From Bacteroidales bacterium 6E (lineage in GTDB: Bacteria; Bacteroidota; Bacteroidia; Bacteroidales; Prolixibacteraceae), in the NCBI GenBank assembly GCA_001270045.2, contig DF970667.1:320960-384959 (forward strand): 64,000 bases of DNA. The letters run 5' to 3'. The notes under the pieces are model-generated. The model made no database searches. It was not told the DNA's origin and saw only the letters and a list, made by a program, of their open reading frames with translations. Both the position numbers and the translations under genes were made by a program. Of this stretch, positions 9,539 through 17,966 are shown piece by piece; position 1 is the stretch's first letter; every line of letters starts with the position of its first letter.

Positions 9539-10714
9539 TCATTTTATGTTATACAATCCATTTTCAATCTGATCATATTTGATCGATGCCGAAAACGAAA
9601 TTCTTTCCAAAACCTCATTTATGTTTTCAGCCAGATCAAGTTTCCCCGAGAATGTAATTTGTTTCAATTCCCTTTCAGTCACGATTTTCACGTCGTAATA
9701 TCTTTCCAATTGCCTGAAAATTTCCAGGATAGGCTTCTGGTCAAAAATCAGGTAACCCTCAACCCACGAGGTGTATAGGTTTATATCGACACGTTCCTTG
9801 GTGAAACGTTCATTCGTTCGGTCAAACACGATTCGCTCGCCTGGCAGCAATTCGATCCCCTTCGAAAATCTCGCATTGCTCTGGACGCTAACGCTTCCCG
9901 CAACCAGTACTGTCTGTGTCTGTTGATCGTCTTTGTACGATTTCACGTTGAAGCGCGTCCCGAAAACCTTGACACGCATATCGGTGGTGATGACATTAAA
10001 AGGTCTTTGCGGATCGGTTTTGACGTCAAAAAATGCCTCACCCGTAAGCTGGACTTCCCTTGTGTGCCCGTCCATTTTTTCGGGATACAACAACATACTG
10101 CCCGAGTTTAACCATATTCGGGTACCATCGGCCAGTTCTATTTGCATGCGCTTGCCATAAGGAACAATCACCTGGGTTACACCCTGGTTCTTTCTGCCCG
10201 CCTTTTTATTTTCTAAAGTAATGGCTTCATCATTGACCAGAGTCTCACCGGTTGGGGTCTGTTTAATGGTGGCCTCTTCCTGGTCAAGCATTTTCACGGT
10301 CCCGTCCGACAGGATGACCTTTCCCACTTCCTCCGTGGCATCATATGGAATTTCGAGGTCCACACCCTGATCCATGCCCATAAAGTAATAGGCCAATCCT
10401 CCCAGCGAGATTACCAGCAAAAGAACTGCCGCTGCCTTTATAAAACCAAACATTGCCCGGCGTTTAGCCGATTGCCTGATCTTGTCGGGCGACATCCGGT
10501 CCAACTGTTCACGGGTGATGGAAGGCTCCAGTGGGGTGAAACATTTCAGGATGGTTTTCGCCTCCATAATCTGGTCCCCTTTTTCCGGATGGCTGTCCAT
10601 GAATTCCTTCCAGAACCGTTCAAGTTCATCGTCAGGGTGGAATATCCATCTTGAAAAGGATGGATCAAGCGCGAAATCCTCGGTTGTAAAATCTATATAG
10701 TGTTTAAAATCCAT
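9539..10714 (-). CDS. FecR-family anti-sigma factor
   Basis: About 391 residues. The start at 10714 (MDFKHYIDF) is chosen because AGGAG stands six bases upstream; the longer form from 10738 lacks this. Cytoplasmic part to about residue 95, one membrane segment (GFIKAAAVLLLVISLGGLA), then the FecR domain (ELADGTRIWLNSGSMLLYP, LTGEAFFDVKTDPQRPF, VFGTRFNVKSY) and a C-terminal DUF4974-like region (LERYYDVKIV to the end). It sits between the ECF sigma gene at 10765 and the receptor at 9424, and is the likely link between the receptor STN domain and that sigma factor. Confidence 0.94.
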   Translation of the reverse strand: MDFKHYIDFTTEDFALDPSFSRWIFHPDDELERFWKEFMDSHPEKGDQIMEAKTILKCFTPLEPSITREQLDRMSPDKIRQSAKRRAMFGFIKAAAVLLLVISLGGLAYYFMGMDQGVDLEIPYDATEEVGKVILSDGTVKMLDQEEATIKQTPTGETLVNDEAITLENKKAGRKNQGVTQVIVPYGKRMQIELADGTRIWLNSGSMLLYPEKMDGHTREVQLTGEAFFDVKTDPQRPFNVITTDMRVKVFGTRFNVKSYKDDQQTQTVLVAGSVSVQSNARFSKGIELLPGERIVFDRTNERFTKERVDINLYTSWVEGYLIFDQKPILEIFRQLERYYDVKIVTERELKQITFSGKLDLAENINEVLERISFSASIKYDQIENGLYNIK

Positions 10715-10764
10715 GTGCTCCTTTTTAGTAATAAGCACACCGAAATGAAAACATCATCAAAATT

Positions 10765-11370
10765 TCAGATGTTTTTTATCATGAATCTCAAAAAAAGTAG
10801 GATGGAGTCGGATTTGTTTGATTTCAGGATAATTTTCAACGATTTGATGGCGGTATAAATCAGGTTTCGGCAGGCTTCAACACTGATGTTCATAATATCC
10901 GCAATCTCTTCGTATGCCAGGTCTTTGGCGAACCTGAGATAAATCGCTTCCTTTTGGCGGTTTGTCAGGCTCTTCAGTGCATTTCTGACCATGGCAAGCT
11001 TCTCCGACTCGATCTCATCCACAATGATGTCATGTTCGATTGAAAAAGTCATGTTGAATGCCATTTCCCCGGGGTCGCCGGTAGCATCATGGTGCTTGTC
11101 TTTCTGCAGCCGTTTCAGTAGAATTCTCTTGAATGATTTCAGCAGGTAGAAAAGGATGTTGTCGGTATTGCCCAGATTGTGCCGGAGCTTGATCAGGGTG
11201 GAAAACAAATCCTGAATGGAATCTTCTATAACGGTCACGTCCGACGTAAACTTTACACCGTATTGATAGAGCTTGGGGGCATACTCTTCGTAAATGAATG
11301 ATAATGAACGATCATCGCCCATTCTAAACGATGACCAAATATCCATATCATTCGTTTCCGGTTTAGCCAT
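10765..11370 (-). CDS. ECF (sigma-70 family) RNA polymerase sigma factor
   Basis: About 201 residues from MAKPETN; an ATG three codons earlier (11379) is possible. Region 2 covers about residues 15-85 (LSFIYEEYAPKLYQYGVKF, IEDSIQDLFSTLIKLR). Region 4 covers about 125-180 (TNRQKEAIYLRFAKDLAYEE, then IADIMNISVEACRNLIY). It is less like the other sigma factor of this window than a recent duplicate would be, so the two loci were probably not formed by a recent tandem duplication. It precedes FecR by about 50 bp on the same strand. Confidence 0.92.
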   Translation of the reverse strand: MAKPETNDMDIWSSFRMGDDRSLSFIYEEYAPKLYQYGVKFTSDVTVIEDSIQDLFSTLIKLRHNLGNTDNILFYLLKSFKRILLKRLQKDKHHDATGDPGEMAFNMTFSIEHDIIVDEIESEKLAMVRNALKSLTNRQKEAIYLRFAKDLAYEEIADIMNISVEACRNLIYTAIKSLKIILKSNKSDSILLFLRFMIKNI

Positions 11371-11501
11371 GTAATACAACCATTCAAATCGCTAACAATT
11401 TTACGAATTCAGTACGTGAAAAGCAAACAATCCTTTTGGGGAGGGAAAAAAGGTGCGAGGCCCACGAAAGCTTTCGGGGCGGGGTGCGGGTTGCGGCAGG
11501 T

Positions 11502-11584
11502 AAGATGTCATCTTCTCGTTGCATCTGTCTTCGGAAAAGATGTCATCTTCTCGTTGCATCTGTCATCGGAAAAGATGACATCTT
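11502..11584. repeat. Three copies of the 13-bp odd palindrome AAGATGWCATCTT at exact 35-bp pitch
   Basis: Copies start at 11502, 11537 and 11572 (centre base T, T, A on the plus strand). The 22-bp spacers are nearly identical. The array starts at the stop codon of the GH92 gene: the last base of the third copy is also a base of that stop. Read in the direction of that gene, the spacer is TCCGAWGACAGATGCAACGA. Other arrays occur near 15.3, 17.2, 23.3, 24.0 and 24.3 kb. Confidence 0.9.
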
Positions 11585-14500
11585 TACTGCGGGGGCAAGC
11601 CGATACCCCACTTTTCGTTGGGTTCGGGGCCCATTTCGAGGACCAGCGATCCGCCCTTCAGCAGTTCCGATGCCGGAAACCAGAAGGTATCCAGCGGTTG
11701 GCCGTTCAGGGTGGCGCTTTGTATGTACTTGTTGTTTTGGGTGGCACCTTTGGCCTCAATCACGAACTCACTGCCCCTGCCATACCGCTCGCCCAGGTCT
11801 ATCCTGATTTTCCGGTACATCGGGCTTCCCAGTTCATAAATGGGTTCAGCGCTGCAACCGCCATCCATCTGGAACAATCCAATGGCGGCCATCACAAACC
11901 AGGCGCTCATCTGTCCCTGGTCTTCGTCGCCCAGGTAGGCATTGGCCTCGCCATAGCCATAGTAGCGGTCAATGATCGACCTGCTCCATTTCTGGGTAAG
12001 CCACGGACGGTTGGCCCAGTTGAACAGGAACGCGAAGTGCATCGACTGCTGGTTTCCCTGTACCACCGGGAAATCCCAGTACTGGTCATTGGGGGCATTG
12101 TAACGCCATGGCTCACTTTGGGTGAAACCCCAGTCGAGGCGTTCAACAAAGGGATCTTCACCCATGATCGAAATCAGTCCGGGAATATCCTGCGGGACGA
12201 AATAGCTCAGCTGCCAGGCGTTGCCTTCCACGTACTGGTGGTTGGCGCCCGATCGGAAAGGATCGAAACCTTCCACGAAGCGGCCATTGCTTTCGCGCAT
12301 GTGTGCATATCCGTTTTCGGGATTGATGGCATTCTTCCACCAGTTGCCCCGTTCCGAAAATATCTTGTACTCGGTTTCCTTGCCGAGCGATTTTGCAAAC
12401 TGCCCCACGGTCCAGTCATCGTACGAATACTCGAGGGTGTTGGAGAACCGTCCCATGTCCGACGGCACATAACGGTAAGTCATGTAACTGACAAGGTCGC
12501 GGTTCCCGGCAAAACCTCCGGCCACATGGGTGGCGGGGGTGGTCTGCATCTTCACCATGGCCTTGAGCCCCTTGTCGGTGTCGAAGTCGCGGATACCCAT
12601 CTGGTAGGCCCCTACCATCAGCGGAATCTCATGCTCGGCAACCATCACGGGGATGTATTTCATGCCGGCCGGACCTTTGGCCAGCCAGCCATCGGCATCG
12701 TACATGCCCAGCTGTGAATGGACCCAGCGCGATGACCATTCGGGAGTCACCAGGTTCCAGAACTGGTTCAGGTTCCAGAAGGTGTTCCAGAAGGCGTCGC
12801 AACCCAGCGCCACGTGGTCGGGGTTGTCGAACTTCTGAAGTTCCCTGCCGGCCGACATCCACTCTCCGTTCACGTCGCTCCAGGTGTTCCGGCACATCGA
12901 CCGGTACATGTTTGAATAGAAACGTTCCTTCTCCATCCGGTCGTCGGTGGCAATGTCAATGCGCGACAGGATATCGTTCCATACCCTTTTCTGGTTTGCC
13001 ACGGTAGCCTCGAAATCCCAGCCGAATGGCTCCGCAATCTCCTTTTCCAGGTTTTCGGCGGCATTGGCCACGCTCACCAGCGAAATGCCGGTCCGGGCTT
13101 TCACCACAGTGGCTTGTCTGGTGTCAAACTCGACCCAAATTCCGGCCTCTTTCAGGTCCTTGCCCTGCAACTGCGAGGCAGCAAGCTTTTCGGTATCCTT
13201 CCACACGCCTGCATTTTTGATGGGGCGGTCAAACTCAACCACAAAATGGACCGTATATTCCTGGTCGGCGTCGTTGCTCCACACATGCGGACGGGGAGAA
13301 ATCTGGTGAGAAATCCCTTCGATGCGGTAATCGCTGACCTTTTTGACATCTACATGGGGAAGCAGGTAATCATACTCGGCCTCCACATGCAGGTCAATCA
13401 TCACCCGGCCATCCCTGTCCTGTGGAAAGGTGAAGCGGAATATCCCACAACGGGTGGTGGCGGTCATTTCGGCCAATATCTCGGTATCGGTCATAAAGAC
13501 CTTGTAATAGCCCAGCGGGGCCTCTTCCGACAGCTTGTCGATGCGTGAGCGGTAGCCCGAGTCGGGGTCAAACTGGTCACCCACCGAAGTCTGCAACGGT
13601 CCGTTGGTCGGCATGATTCCCAGTCCGGCCATGGTCCATTCGTGGATATGGCTGAAGGTTCCAACGGTTTCGAAGGTAGGCTGGTACCCGGCCTGCCAGC
13701 CGCGGATCTGGTTGTCCGGACTGATTTTCACCATGCTCATGGGCATCCATGGACCTGGTGCAATCATCCAGCGCGAATGGGCCGACCCCATTTTTGTATC
13801 CACATAATCGGCCGGTGTTGCCAGCGGCATCTTGCCCCGCTGCACCTCACCCTGCGCCACGGTGATCCCGTCGGCCAGTATCTTGTAACGGCTCTTGCGG
13901 TTCCTTTCAACGGCAGGCATCGGGACTTCATACTGATAGCGCCTTTTCCCTTCGGCCACGGTCGTAAAGACTTTCCTGTTGTCGAGGAGCACTTCCAGTT
14001 TGGGTTCACCGCCCAAAGCCTCCAAGTCGACAATCAATGGCTGGATCCTTTTGCCATCAGCCATGGTTTCATAATCCGCGCTTTTCACCTCGCGCATGAA
14101 TATCTTGTCATCGGTCCTGAGCTGCACAGGCTTGTCGGCCTCGAGCCTTACAGCGTCGAAAACAAACCACGAACCCTCCAAAATGCTTAACACGATCTCG
14201 TTACCTCCAGTCCGCAGCACGTCAGGCTCAATCACCACCTCCAGCTGCCTGCTTTTCATGTCACCGGTTTTCCCGTTGATCGATTCGCCCGAAGTCCCTT
14301 TCAGGTTAAACTTGCTGCTTTGCCGGTTATTGATGGTCACCTTCAGCAGCGAACGATCCGGATTGCAGTCGAGCATGTCAACCACCAGCTTCAACCGGGT
14401 TCCGGGTTCCAGACGGGCAATGTTGAACAAGATATTGTTCTGGTGCGTCCTCCATCCCGAGGTCGACCAAGTGCCACCCCAGGTGTCATCCGGTCCGGGC

Positions 14501-14721
14501 AGCACATACGGGAAATCCTTTTTTGCATCCGATTTCCCGATGATAAAGTGTCCGTCCTCGTACCCGAAGTCATTGGCCAGAAACTCCTTGTAGCCATCCG
14601 GTCCCAAAGCCAGGTCGGCCGCCGAATTGTCGGTATTGCCAATTGACCACACCGTTGTCGTCTGGCCCTGCGCCAGCAGCTTCAGGTTGATGATCAGCAA
14701 GATTGTCAGTAGTTTACGCAT
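11584..14721 (-). CDS. GH92-family exo-alpha-mannosidase with an N-terminal carbohydrate-binding-like domain
   Basis: Secreted calcium-dependent glycoside hydrolase predicted to trim alpha-linked mannose from N-glycans or yeast-type mannan. 1045 residues against about 750 for the GH92 core; the extra N-terminus (about 20-190, starting WSIGNTDNSAADLALGP) resembles the domain found in rhamnogalacturonan-lyase-like proteins. Signal peptide MRKLLTILLIINLKLLAQGQ. GH92 begins near residue 300 (VDTKMGSAHSRW) and carries the family blocks GANHQYVEGNAWQLSYFVPQ and YLGDEDQGQMSAWFV, the second holding acidic residues expected in catalysis. It is on the same strand as the sigma/FecR/SusCD genes, about 210 bp upstream, and is the only enzyme here that hints at the substrate. 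A TAnnTTTG element stands 30 bp upstream. Confidence 0.93.
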   Translation of the reverse strand: MRKLLTILLIINLKLLAQGQTTTVWSIGNTDNSAADLALGPDGYKEFLANDFGYEDGHFIIGKSDAKKDFPYVLPGPDDTWGGTWSTSGWRTHQNNILFNIARLEPGTRLKLVVDMLDCNPDRSLLKVTINNRQSSKFNLKGTSGESINGKTGDMKSRQLEVVIEPDVLRTGGNEIVLSILEGSWFVFDAVRLEADKPVQLRTDDKIFMREVKSADYETMADGKRIQPLIVDLEALGGEPKLEVLLDNRKVFTTVAEGKRRYQYEVPMPAVERNRKSRYKILADGITVAQGEVQRGKMPLATPADYVDTKMGSAHSRWMIAPGPWMPMSMVKISPDNQIRGWQAGYQPTFETVGTFSHIHEWTMAGLGIMPTNGPLQTSVGDQFDPDSGYRSRIDKLSEEAPLGYYKVFMTDTEILAEMTATTRCGIFRFTFPQDRDGRVMIDLHVEAEYDYLLPHVDVKKVSDYRIEGISHQISPRPHVWSNDADQEYTVHFVVEFDRPIKNAGVWKDTEKLAASQLQGKDLKEAGIWVEFDTRQATVVKARTGISLVSVANAAENLEKEIAEPFGWDFEATVANQKRVWNDILSRIDIATDDRMEKERFYSNMYRSMCRNTWSDVNGEWMSAGRELQKFDNPDHVALGCDAFWNTFWNLNQFWNLVTPEWSSRWVHSQLGMYDADGWLAKGPAGMKYIPVMVAEHEIPLMVGAYQMGIRDFDTDKGLKAMVKMQTTPATHVAGGFAGNRDLVSYMTYRYVPSDMGRFSNTLEYSYDDWTVGQFAKSLGKETEYKIFSERGNWWKNAINPENGYAHMRESNGRFVEGFDPFRSGANHQYVEGNAWQLSYFVPQDIPGLISIMGEDPFVERLDWGFTQSEPWRYNAPNDQYWDFPVVQGNQQSMHFAFLFNWANRPWLTQKWSRSIIDRYYGYGEANAYLGDEDQGQMSAWFVMAAIGLFQMDGGCSAEPIYELGSPMYRKIRIDLGERYGRGSEFVIEAKGATQNNKYIQSATLNGQPLDTFWFPASELLKGGSLVLEMGPEPNEKWGIGLPPQ

Positions 14722-14750
14722 GGTTGTTGAAGTTCTTTCATAGAATCACC

Positions 14751-14758
14751 CAAAAATA
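14751..14758 (-). promoter_or_regulatory. Bacteroidota -7 promoter element for the GH92 gene
   Basis: Minus-strand TATTTTTG matches TAnnTTTG, ending 29 bp before the GH92 ATG at 14721. No convincing -33 TTTG was seen. Confidence 0.45.
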
Positions 14759-14820
14759 GGGAAATCGGCCCAATGGCCGTGCGGGGTGTGAAAAAAAGGT
14801 GCGGGGAGGCGGGGTGTGAA

Positions 14821-15040
14821 AAAAGGTGCGAGTTGCGAGTTGCGGGGTCCTTCGGCAGGAACATTTTCCAACCCCATCGGGGTGGCACGATTGTAGAAAA
14901 AGGGCAACCCCACCCCCCTATGAGGGTATTCAGGTCGTCGTAGACGTTGCCCGAAACCAACCCTGTAAGGGTTCGTTTCGATCCCGGACGCGCCAGCGAG
15001 CGGGAGCGGCATAGGGGCTGCGCCTGAAATGGTGCTGGAC
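14821..15040. repeat. Partial copy of the composite intergenic repeat
   Basis: Shares with the two long copies (15046 and 16905) the run from GGTGCG through ATTTTCCAACCCCATCGGGG, TGGCACGATTGTAGAAAAAG and GGCAACCCC, then diverges into the other variant (GGTCGTCG ... CCCTGTAAGGG) seen again in tandem near 19.9 kb. Open frames across 14706-15617 are read-through of these repeats and are not genes. Confidence 0.75.
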
Positions 15041-15045
15041 CCACA

Positions 15046-15366
15046 AAGGCTTTCGGGGCGGGTTGCACGTTGCGAGGTCCTGCGGCAGGAACATTTTCCA
15101 ACCCCATCGGGGTGGCACGATTGTAGAAAAAGGGCACCCCCTCCCCCTCTCCGAGGTTTTTCAGGTTGACGGCGTCAACCTGTAAAACCGATCCGCGGGC
15201 AAAAAAGAGATCCTTCCCTGCGGTCAGGGCGACAGGCATCCCATGAGGAAGGAGTTGTGGCTGCGCCATTTATCGCGCCGACTGGTTGTGGCCATCCAAC
15301 AACCCCTCGTTGCAAAAAGATGATATCTTCTCGTTGCATCCATCATCGGGAAAGATGACATCTTTG
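15046..15366. repeat. Long composite intergenic repeat, copy A (left flank of the toxin-antitoxin cassette)
   Basis: About 320 bp, nearly identical to copy B at 16905-17235 in the same orientation. Modules in order: AAGGCTTTCGGGGCGGG; CCCCATCGGGG with TGGCACGATTGTA; a hairpin at 15155-15189 (16-bp arms, loop GGC, one mismatch) opening GGTTTTTCAGGTTGAC; a unique-looking spacer containing GATCCTTCCCTGCGGTCAGG; and at the end a palindrome pair at 15317 (one mismatch) and 15352, again 35 bp apart. Confidence 0.85.
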
Positions 15367-15616
15367 CCCTTTACCCCGAATACCTTTTAAAACCCTGTAA
15401 GGGTTCGCCCCGATTCCGACTGCCCCGATAGACATCGAGGGCTGACGGAAGGCACATTTGTAAAAACGGGGTATCCAAACAATCCCCCTATCCGAGGTTT
15501 TGCTGGTTGCCCCCTCGAAAGCTTTCGGGGGACAACCAGTAAAACCAATCTGTGTTGATTGAAGGCAAAACAGAGAAAATAAAAATCAAAATCTTTCTCA
15601 ATAAAATTATATTTCA
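15367..15616. repeat. Intergenic repeat with a 51-nt hairpin
   Basis: Contains AACCCTGTAAGGGTTCG, then CATCGAGGGCTGACGGAAGG (also present near 24.08 kb), and at 15496-15546 a long hairpin whose outer arms GGTTTTGCTGGTTG / ACAACCAGTAAAACC differ from the other hairpins at several positions on both sides, and whose inner part is CCCCCTCGAAAGCTTTCGGGGG. No gene is seen between the GH92 promoter and 15617. Confidence 0.75.
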
Positions 15617-15639
15617 TAAATTTGTATCCAAGTGAATAC
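15617..15639 (+). promoter_or_regulatory. Promoter and probable operator of the HigBA-like operon
   Basis: TAAATTTG (15617-15624) matches TAnnTTTG. It runs into the imperfect palindrome GTATCCAAGTGAATAC (15624-15639; 6 of 7 arm bases pair), placed where a bound antitoxin would cover the transcription start. The start expected about 7 bp downstream of the -7 element excludes the GTG at 15632 as initiator and supports ATG 15650. Confidence 0.55.
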
Positions 15640-15649
15640 AGTTTATCGA

Positions 15650-15949
15650 ATGTACATAATTGAAAAAACTGCCGAATTTGACAAATGGCTAAGGAAACTA
15701 AAGGATTTGCGAGCCAAAGCGAAAATACTTTTTCGACTGCAGAAGATAGAAGAAAGCGAGTATTTTGGGGATTGTGAATCTGTTGGTAACGGGATTCGGG
15801 AGTTAAAAATTGATTATGCCAAAGGATACAGAGTTTATTTTAACGAGTCAGACGGGAAGATCATTCTACTTCTGATAGGAGGTGACAAATCAACTCAGCA
15901 AAAAGATATTGAAAAGGCAAAAGTCATTTTAAACAGATTAAAAAAGTAG
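15650..15949 (+). CDS. higB: HigB/RelE-family toxin (PF05973-like)
   Basis: Predicted ribosome-dependent mRNA interferase, 99 residues from MYIIEKTAEFDKW. The start at 15650 is preferred over a GTG at 15632, which would fall at the transcription start. Family text: EFDKWLRKLKD near the N-terminus, GNGIRELKIDYAKGYRVYF in the middle and LLLIGGDKSTQQKDIEKAK at the end, typical of 'addiction module killer' proteins. The antitoxin starts 3 bp after its stop; toxin-first order is characteristic of HigBA. Probably autorepressed through the upstream palindrome. Confidence 0.9.
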   Translation: MYIIEKTAEFDKWLRKLKDLRAKAKILFRLQKIEESEYFGDCESVGNGIRELKIDYAKGYRVYFNESDGKIILLLIGGDKSTQQKDIEKAKVILNRLKK

Positions 15950-15952
15950 AAA

Positions 15953-16237
15953 ATGGGAATTTCAAGGTTTAATATTTCAGACTACCTGGACAGCAACGAG
16001 ATGATTGCTGAATATCTTAATGCGGTATTGGCTGAAGGAGATGATGCTGAAGTGATTGCCGCAATTGGCCATATCGCAAAATCTATTGGAATGTCAAAAA
16101 TTGCCCAGGAGACAGGGTTAAGCAGGCCAAGTTTATACAAGGCACTGTCAGAAGGGTCAAAGCCCCAATTCGACACCATTATGAAGGTATTAAGGGCAAT
16201 TGGTGGCCAGTTACAAATCAATCCTATGCCAGTTTAG
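15953..16237 (+). CDS. higA: HigA-like antitoxin (addiction module antidote protein)
   Basis: 94 residues. The N-terminal FNISDYLDSNEMIAEYLNAV and the helix-turn-helix GMSKIAQETGLSRPSLYKAL (about residues 45-65) are typical of antidote proteins that pair with PF05973 toxins. It neutralises HigB and is expected to repress the operon. Its TAG stop (16235-16237) overlaps by 4 bp the TAA stop of the convergent MazF-like gene, so the two toxin-antitoxin operons meet tail to tail with no spacer. Confidence 0.9.
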   Translation: MGISRFNISDYLDSNEMIAEYLNAVLAEGDDAEVIAAIGHIAKSIGMSKIAQETGLSRPSLYKALSEGSKPQFDTIMKVLRAIGGQLQINPMPV

Positions 16238-16557
16238 TCAACGAATATCTCCTTCATGACCGCTTTCACCTCTTTGACCTCGGGTTTCGATAATTTTCCA
16301 AGGTCTTTAAGAATACATTGTTTATCTATCGTACGGATTTGATCAAGAACAATCCAGCCGATCTTGTTGTCATGCTTAACTTCAATTCGGGTAGGATAGC
16401 TTTTTGAACTTGTTGTCAATGGGGCAATTACGACAGTCCTTAAATGTTTGTTCATTTCGTCTGGTGAAATAACGACACAAGGCCTGGGGCTAATGATCTC
16501 GCTGCCCAGAGTTGGATCAAGGTTTACAAGAATGATCTGGTACTGACTTATTTCCAT
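16234..16557 (-). CDS. mazF: MazF/PemK-family toxin (endoribonuclease)
   Basis: 107 residues, the normal size. Conserved blocks: QYQIILVNLDPTLGSEI, SPRPCVVISPDEMN, TVVIAPLTTSS and the GWIVLDQIRTIDK strand, which includes the usual RxxD region of PemK proteins. It is predicted to cut mRNA at short single-stranded sites. The start overlaps the 3' end of the antitoxin by 10 bp, so translation is probably coupled. It converges on the HigBA-like pair. Confidence 0.92.
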   Translation of the reverse strand: MEISQYQIILVNLDPTLGSEIISPRPCVVISPDEMNKHLRTVVIAPLTTSSKSYPTRIEVKHDNKIGWIVLDQIRTIDKQCILKDLGKLSKPEVKEVKAVMKEIFVD

Positions 16558-16793
16558 TCCTCAAGGTTTTCTTCTTCAAAGATGTCGGGCATGATCAGGT
16601 TGTCGTCACCGTTTTCATGCATTTCCATAAATGCCTTATCCCAACCTTTTCGGGGTTTGGAAATGGGTTTAATGATAATATGTCCCTTATCCAGGATCAA
16701 TTCTACCGTATCACGGATATTATATCTCTCGATAATGGTTTTACTGAACCTTATCCCCCTCGAATTTCCAATCTTTACAACTGATACTTCCAT
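16548..16793 (-). CDS. mazE: MazE-like AbrB/SpoVT-fold antitoxin
   Basis: 81 residues. N-terminal swapped-hairpin AbrB DNA-binding domain (VVKIGNSRGIRFSKTIIERY, VELILDKGHIIIKPI) followed by an acidic tail (MPDIFEEENLEEWK) of the kind that blocks the MazF groove. It is first in the operon and expected to autoregulate from the palindrome 17 bp upstream. Confidence 0.92.
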   Translation of the reverse strand: MEVSVVKIGNSRGIRFSKTIIERYNIRDTVELILDKGHIIIKPISKPRKGWDKAFMEMHENGDDNLIMPDIFEEENLEEWK

Positions 16794-16809
16794 GATTTTT
16801 CATCTATAA

Positions 16810-16825
16810 TGTAATTACAAAGTTA
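16810..16825 (-). promoter_or_regulatory. Promoter and candidate operator of the MazEF-like operon
   Basis: On the minus strand TAACTTTG (16818-16825) fits TAnnTTTG and overlaps the perfect 10-bp palindrome TGTAATTACA (16810-16819). A dimeric AbrB-fold antitoxin bound there would cover the promoter. Confidence 0.5.
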
Positions 16826-16904
16826 CTACATCTCGCTGAGATTCCCAAATTATAATGAGCTTTTTGATGATACGTGTGGTTGTAGCTGAATCAGGTGGCG
16901 GGAA

Positions 16905-17235
16905 AAGAGTGGTGCGCGGCCCATGAAAGCTTTCGGGGCGCAATGCGGGTTGCGGGTTCCTGCGGCAGAAACATTTTCCAACCCCATCGGGGTGGCACGA
17001 TTGTAGAAAAAGGGCAACCCCCTCCCTCTATCCGAGGTTTTTCAGGTTGACGGCGTCAACCTGAAAAACCGATCCGCGGGCAAAAAAGAGATCCTTCCCT
17101 GCGGTCAGGACGACAGGCATCCCATGGGGAAAGAGTTGTGGCTGCGCGATTTATCGCGCCGACTGGCTGTGGCCATCCAACAACCCCTCGTTGCAAAAAG
17201 ATGACATCTTAGCGATGCAAAAAGATGACATCTTC
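16905..17235. repeat. Long composite intergenic repeat, copy B (right flank of the toxin-antitoxin cassette)
   Basis: Direct repeat of copy A (15046-15366) at a distance of about 1880 bp. The hairpin at 17036-17070 is perfect here: 16-bp arms GGTTTTTCAGGTTGAC / GTCAACCTGAAAAACC with loop GGC. The two copies enclose both toxin-antitoxin operons. Confidence 0.85.
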
Positions 17236-17270
17236 ACGTTGCAACTGTCTTCGGAAAAAGATGTCATCTT
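17198..17270. repeat. Array of the odd palindrome AAGATGWCATCTT
   Basis: Copies at 17198 (A), 17222 (A) and 17258 (T). The last copy contains the stop codon (TCA on the plus strand, 17264-17266) of the small gene at 17264-17527, and the array continues downstream of that gene. The A-centred and T-centred copies at 17222 and 17258 form a perfect 13-bp inverted repeat. Confidence 0.88.
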
Positions 17271-17527
17271 ATTCCGTAGCCAACCCTTTTTATCACCCCG
17301 TCAACCAGCCTGACCTTATGCCGGAACGACAAGCCCTGACTGTCGCCGACCAGCGAATAATCGAAGCCGCGGGCAGTCCATTCGGCATGGATGGCCGCCA
17401 GATAACAGGCCCGGGCAGTGCCCCAACCCGGCTTGCCGACTTCCTTGTTAAAGAGCCCTATCAGCTCCTGGTCGCCATACTGTTTCATCCGCTGGCGAAA
17501 CCGGTTGTAAATTTCCAATGCATTCAT
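17264..17527 (-). CDS. Small conserved-looking protein of unknown function
   Basis: 87 residues, not recognised. It reads like a real protein: a helical start (MNALEIYNRFRQRMKQYGDQ), then GWGTARACYLAAIHAEWTARG and a basic C-terminus. No signal or membrane segment. It has no operon partner; its stop lies inside a palindrome of the array downstream. Composition resembles the GC-richer host genes. The other possibility is chance coding, which the ordered helical pattern makes less likely. Confidence 0.55.
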   Translation of the reverse strand: MNALEIYNRFRQRMKQYGDQELIGLFNKEVGKPGWGTARACYLAAIHAEWTARGFDYSLVGDSQGLSFRHKVRLVDGVIKRVGYGIR

Positions 17528-17966
17528 TCTTTCAGATATTTAAAATTATTCAACAATAAACATATGGCCCAAATGGCCGGACCTTCATCTATCCCTCGTC
17601 CACGACAACTGTCGGGAGCAACGAGAGATTAACTGTAATGCATTTGTAATGCCTTTCAGGCCTTGCCGTCGCGAGAAAAAATCACCACTTAACAAACACC
17701 AGCATTCCATACACAAGATTTAAAAAGTTAAACCCCTGGCACCAGATCACCAGACAAAATCAAAACCGGATTTACACCTTTTTGGCCGAAATTGCCCGCA
17801 TACTGAACCACCGTGGCGTGCCGCTCGGTTGGTGCCCAAAAATGGGCTCATGATGCTGGTACAAAGATAATAAACAGCCCGTTTTATACCAAAGAATGGG
17901 ATGATTTGTGAGAGTTGCCGGCAGAACCCATGCAAAAGAGCTAAGGACGTTTCAAAATAATTATTT
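17528..17966. other. Intergenic region without a firm gene
   Basis: About 440 bp between the small gene and the AbiE operator. A short plus-strand stretch near 17754-17840 reads RIYTFLAEIARILNHRGVP before a stop, faintly like the C-terminal part of a serine recombinase; too short to call. Nothing else is supported. Confidence 0.3.

Noticed and set aside
11502..11584. Regularly spaced palindromic repeats considered as a CRISPR array
   Set aside because: The repeat is only 13 bp, the spacers are nearly identical to each other rather than unique, arrays have two or three copies and no cas gene is present.
11416..12717. 433-codon open frame on the plus strand
   Set aside because: Antisense to the GH92 gene and starts in the palindrome array; no recognisable protein features.
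14706..15617. Several open frames of 62-187 codons on the minus strand
   Set aside because: They consist of translated intergenic repeats (the same peptides recur) and have no ribosome site.
17754..17840. Possible serine-recombinase remnant (RIYTFLAEIARILNHRGVP)
   Set aside because: About 20 suggestive residues only; no catalytic domain or second fragment nearby.
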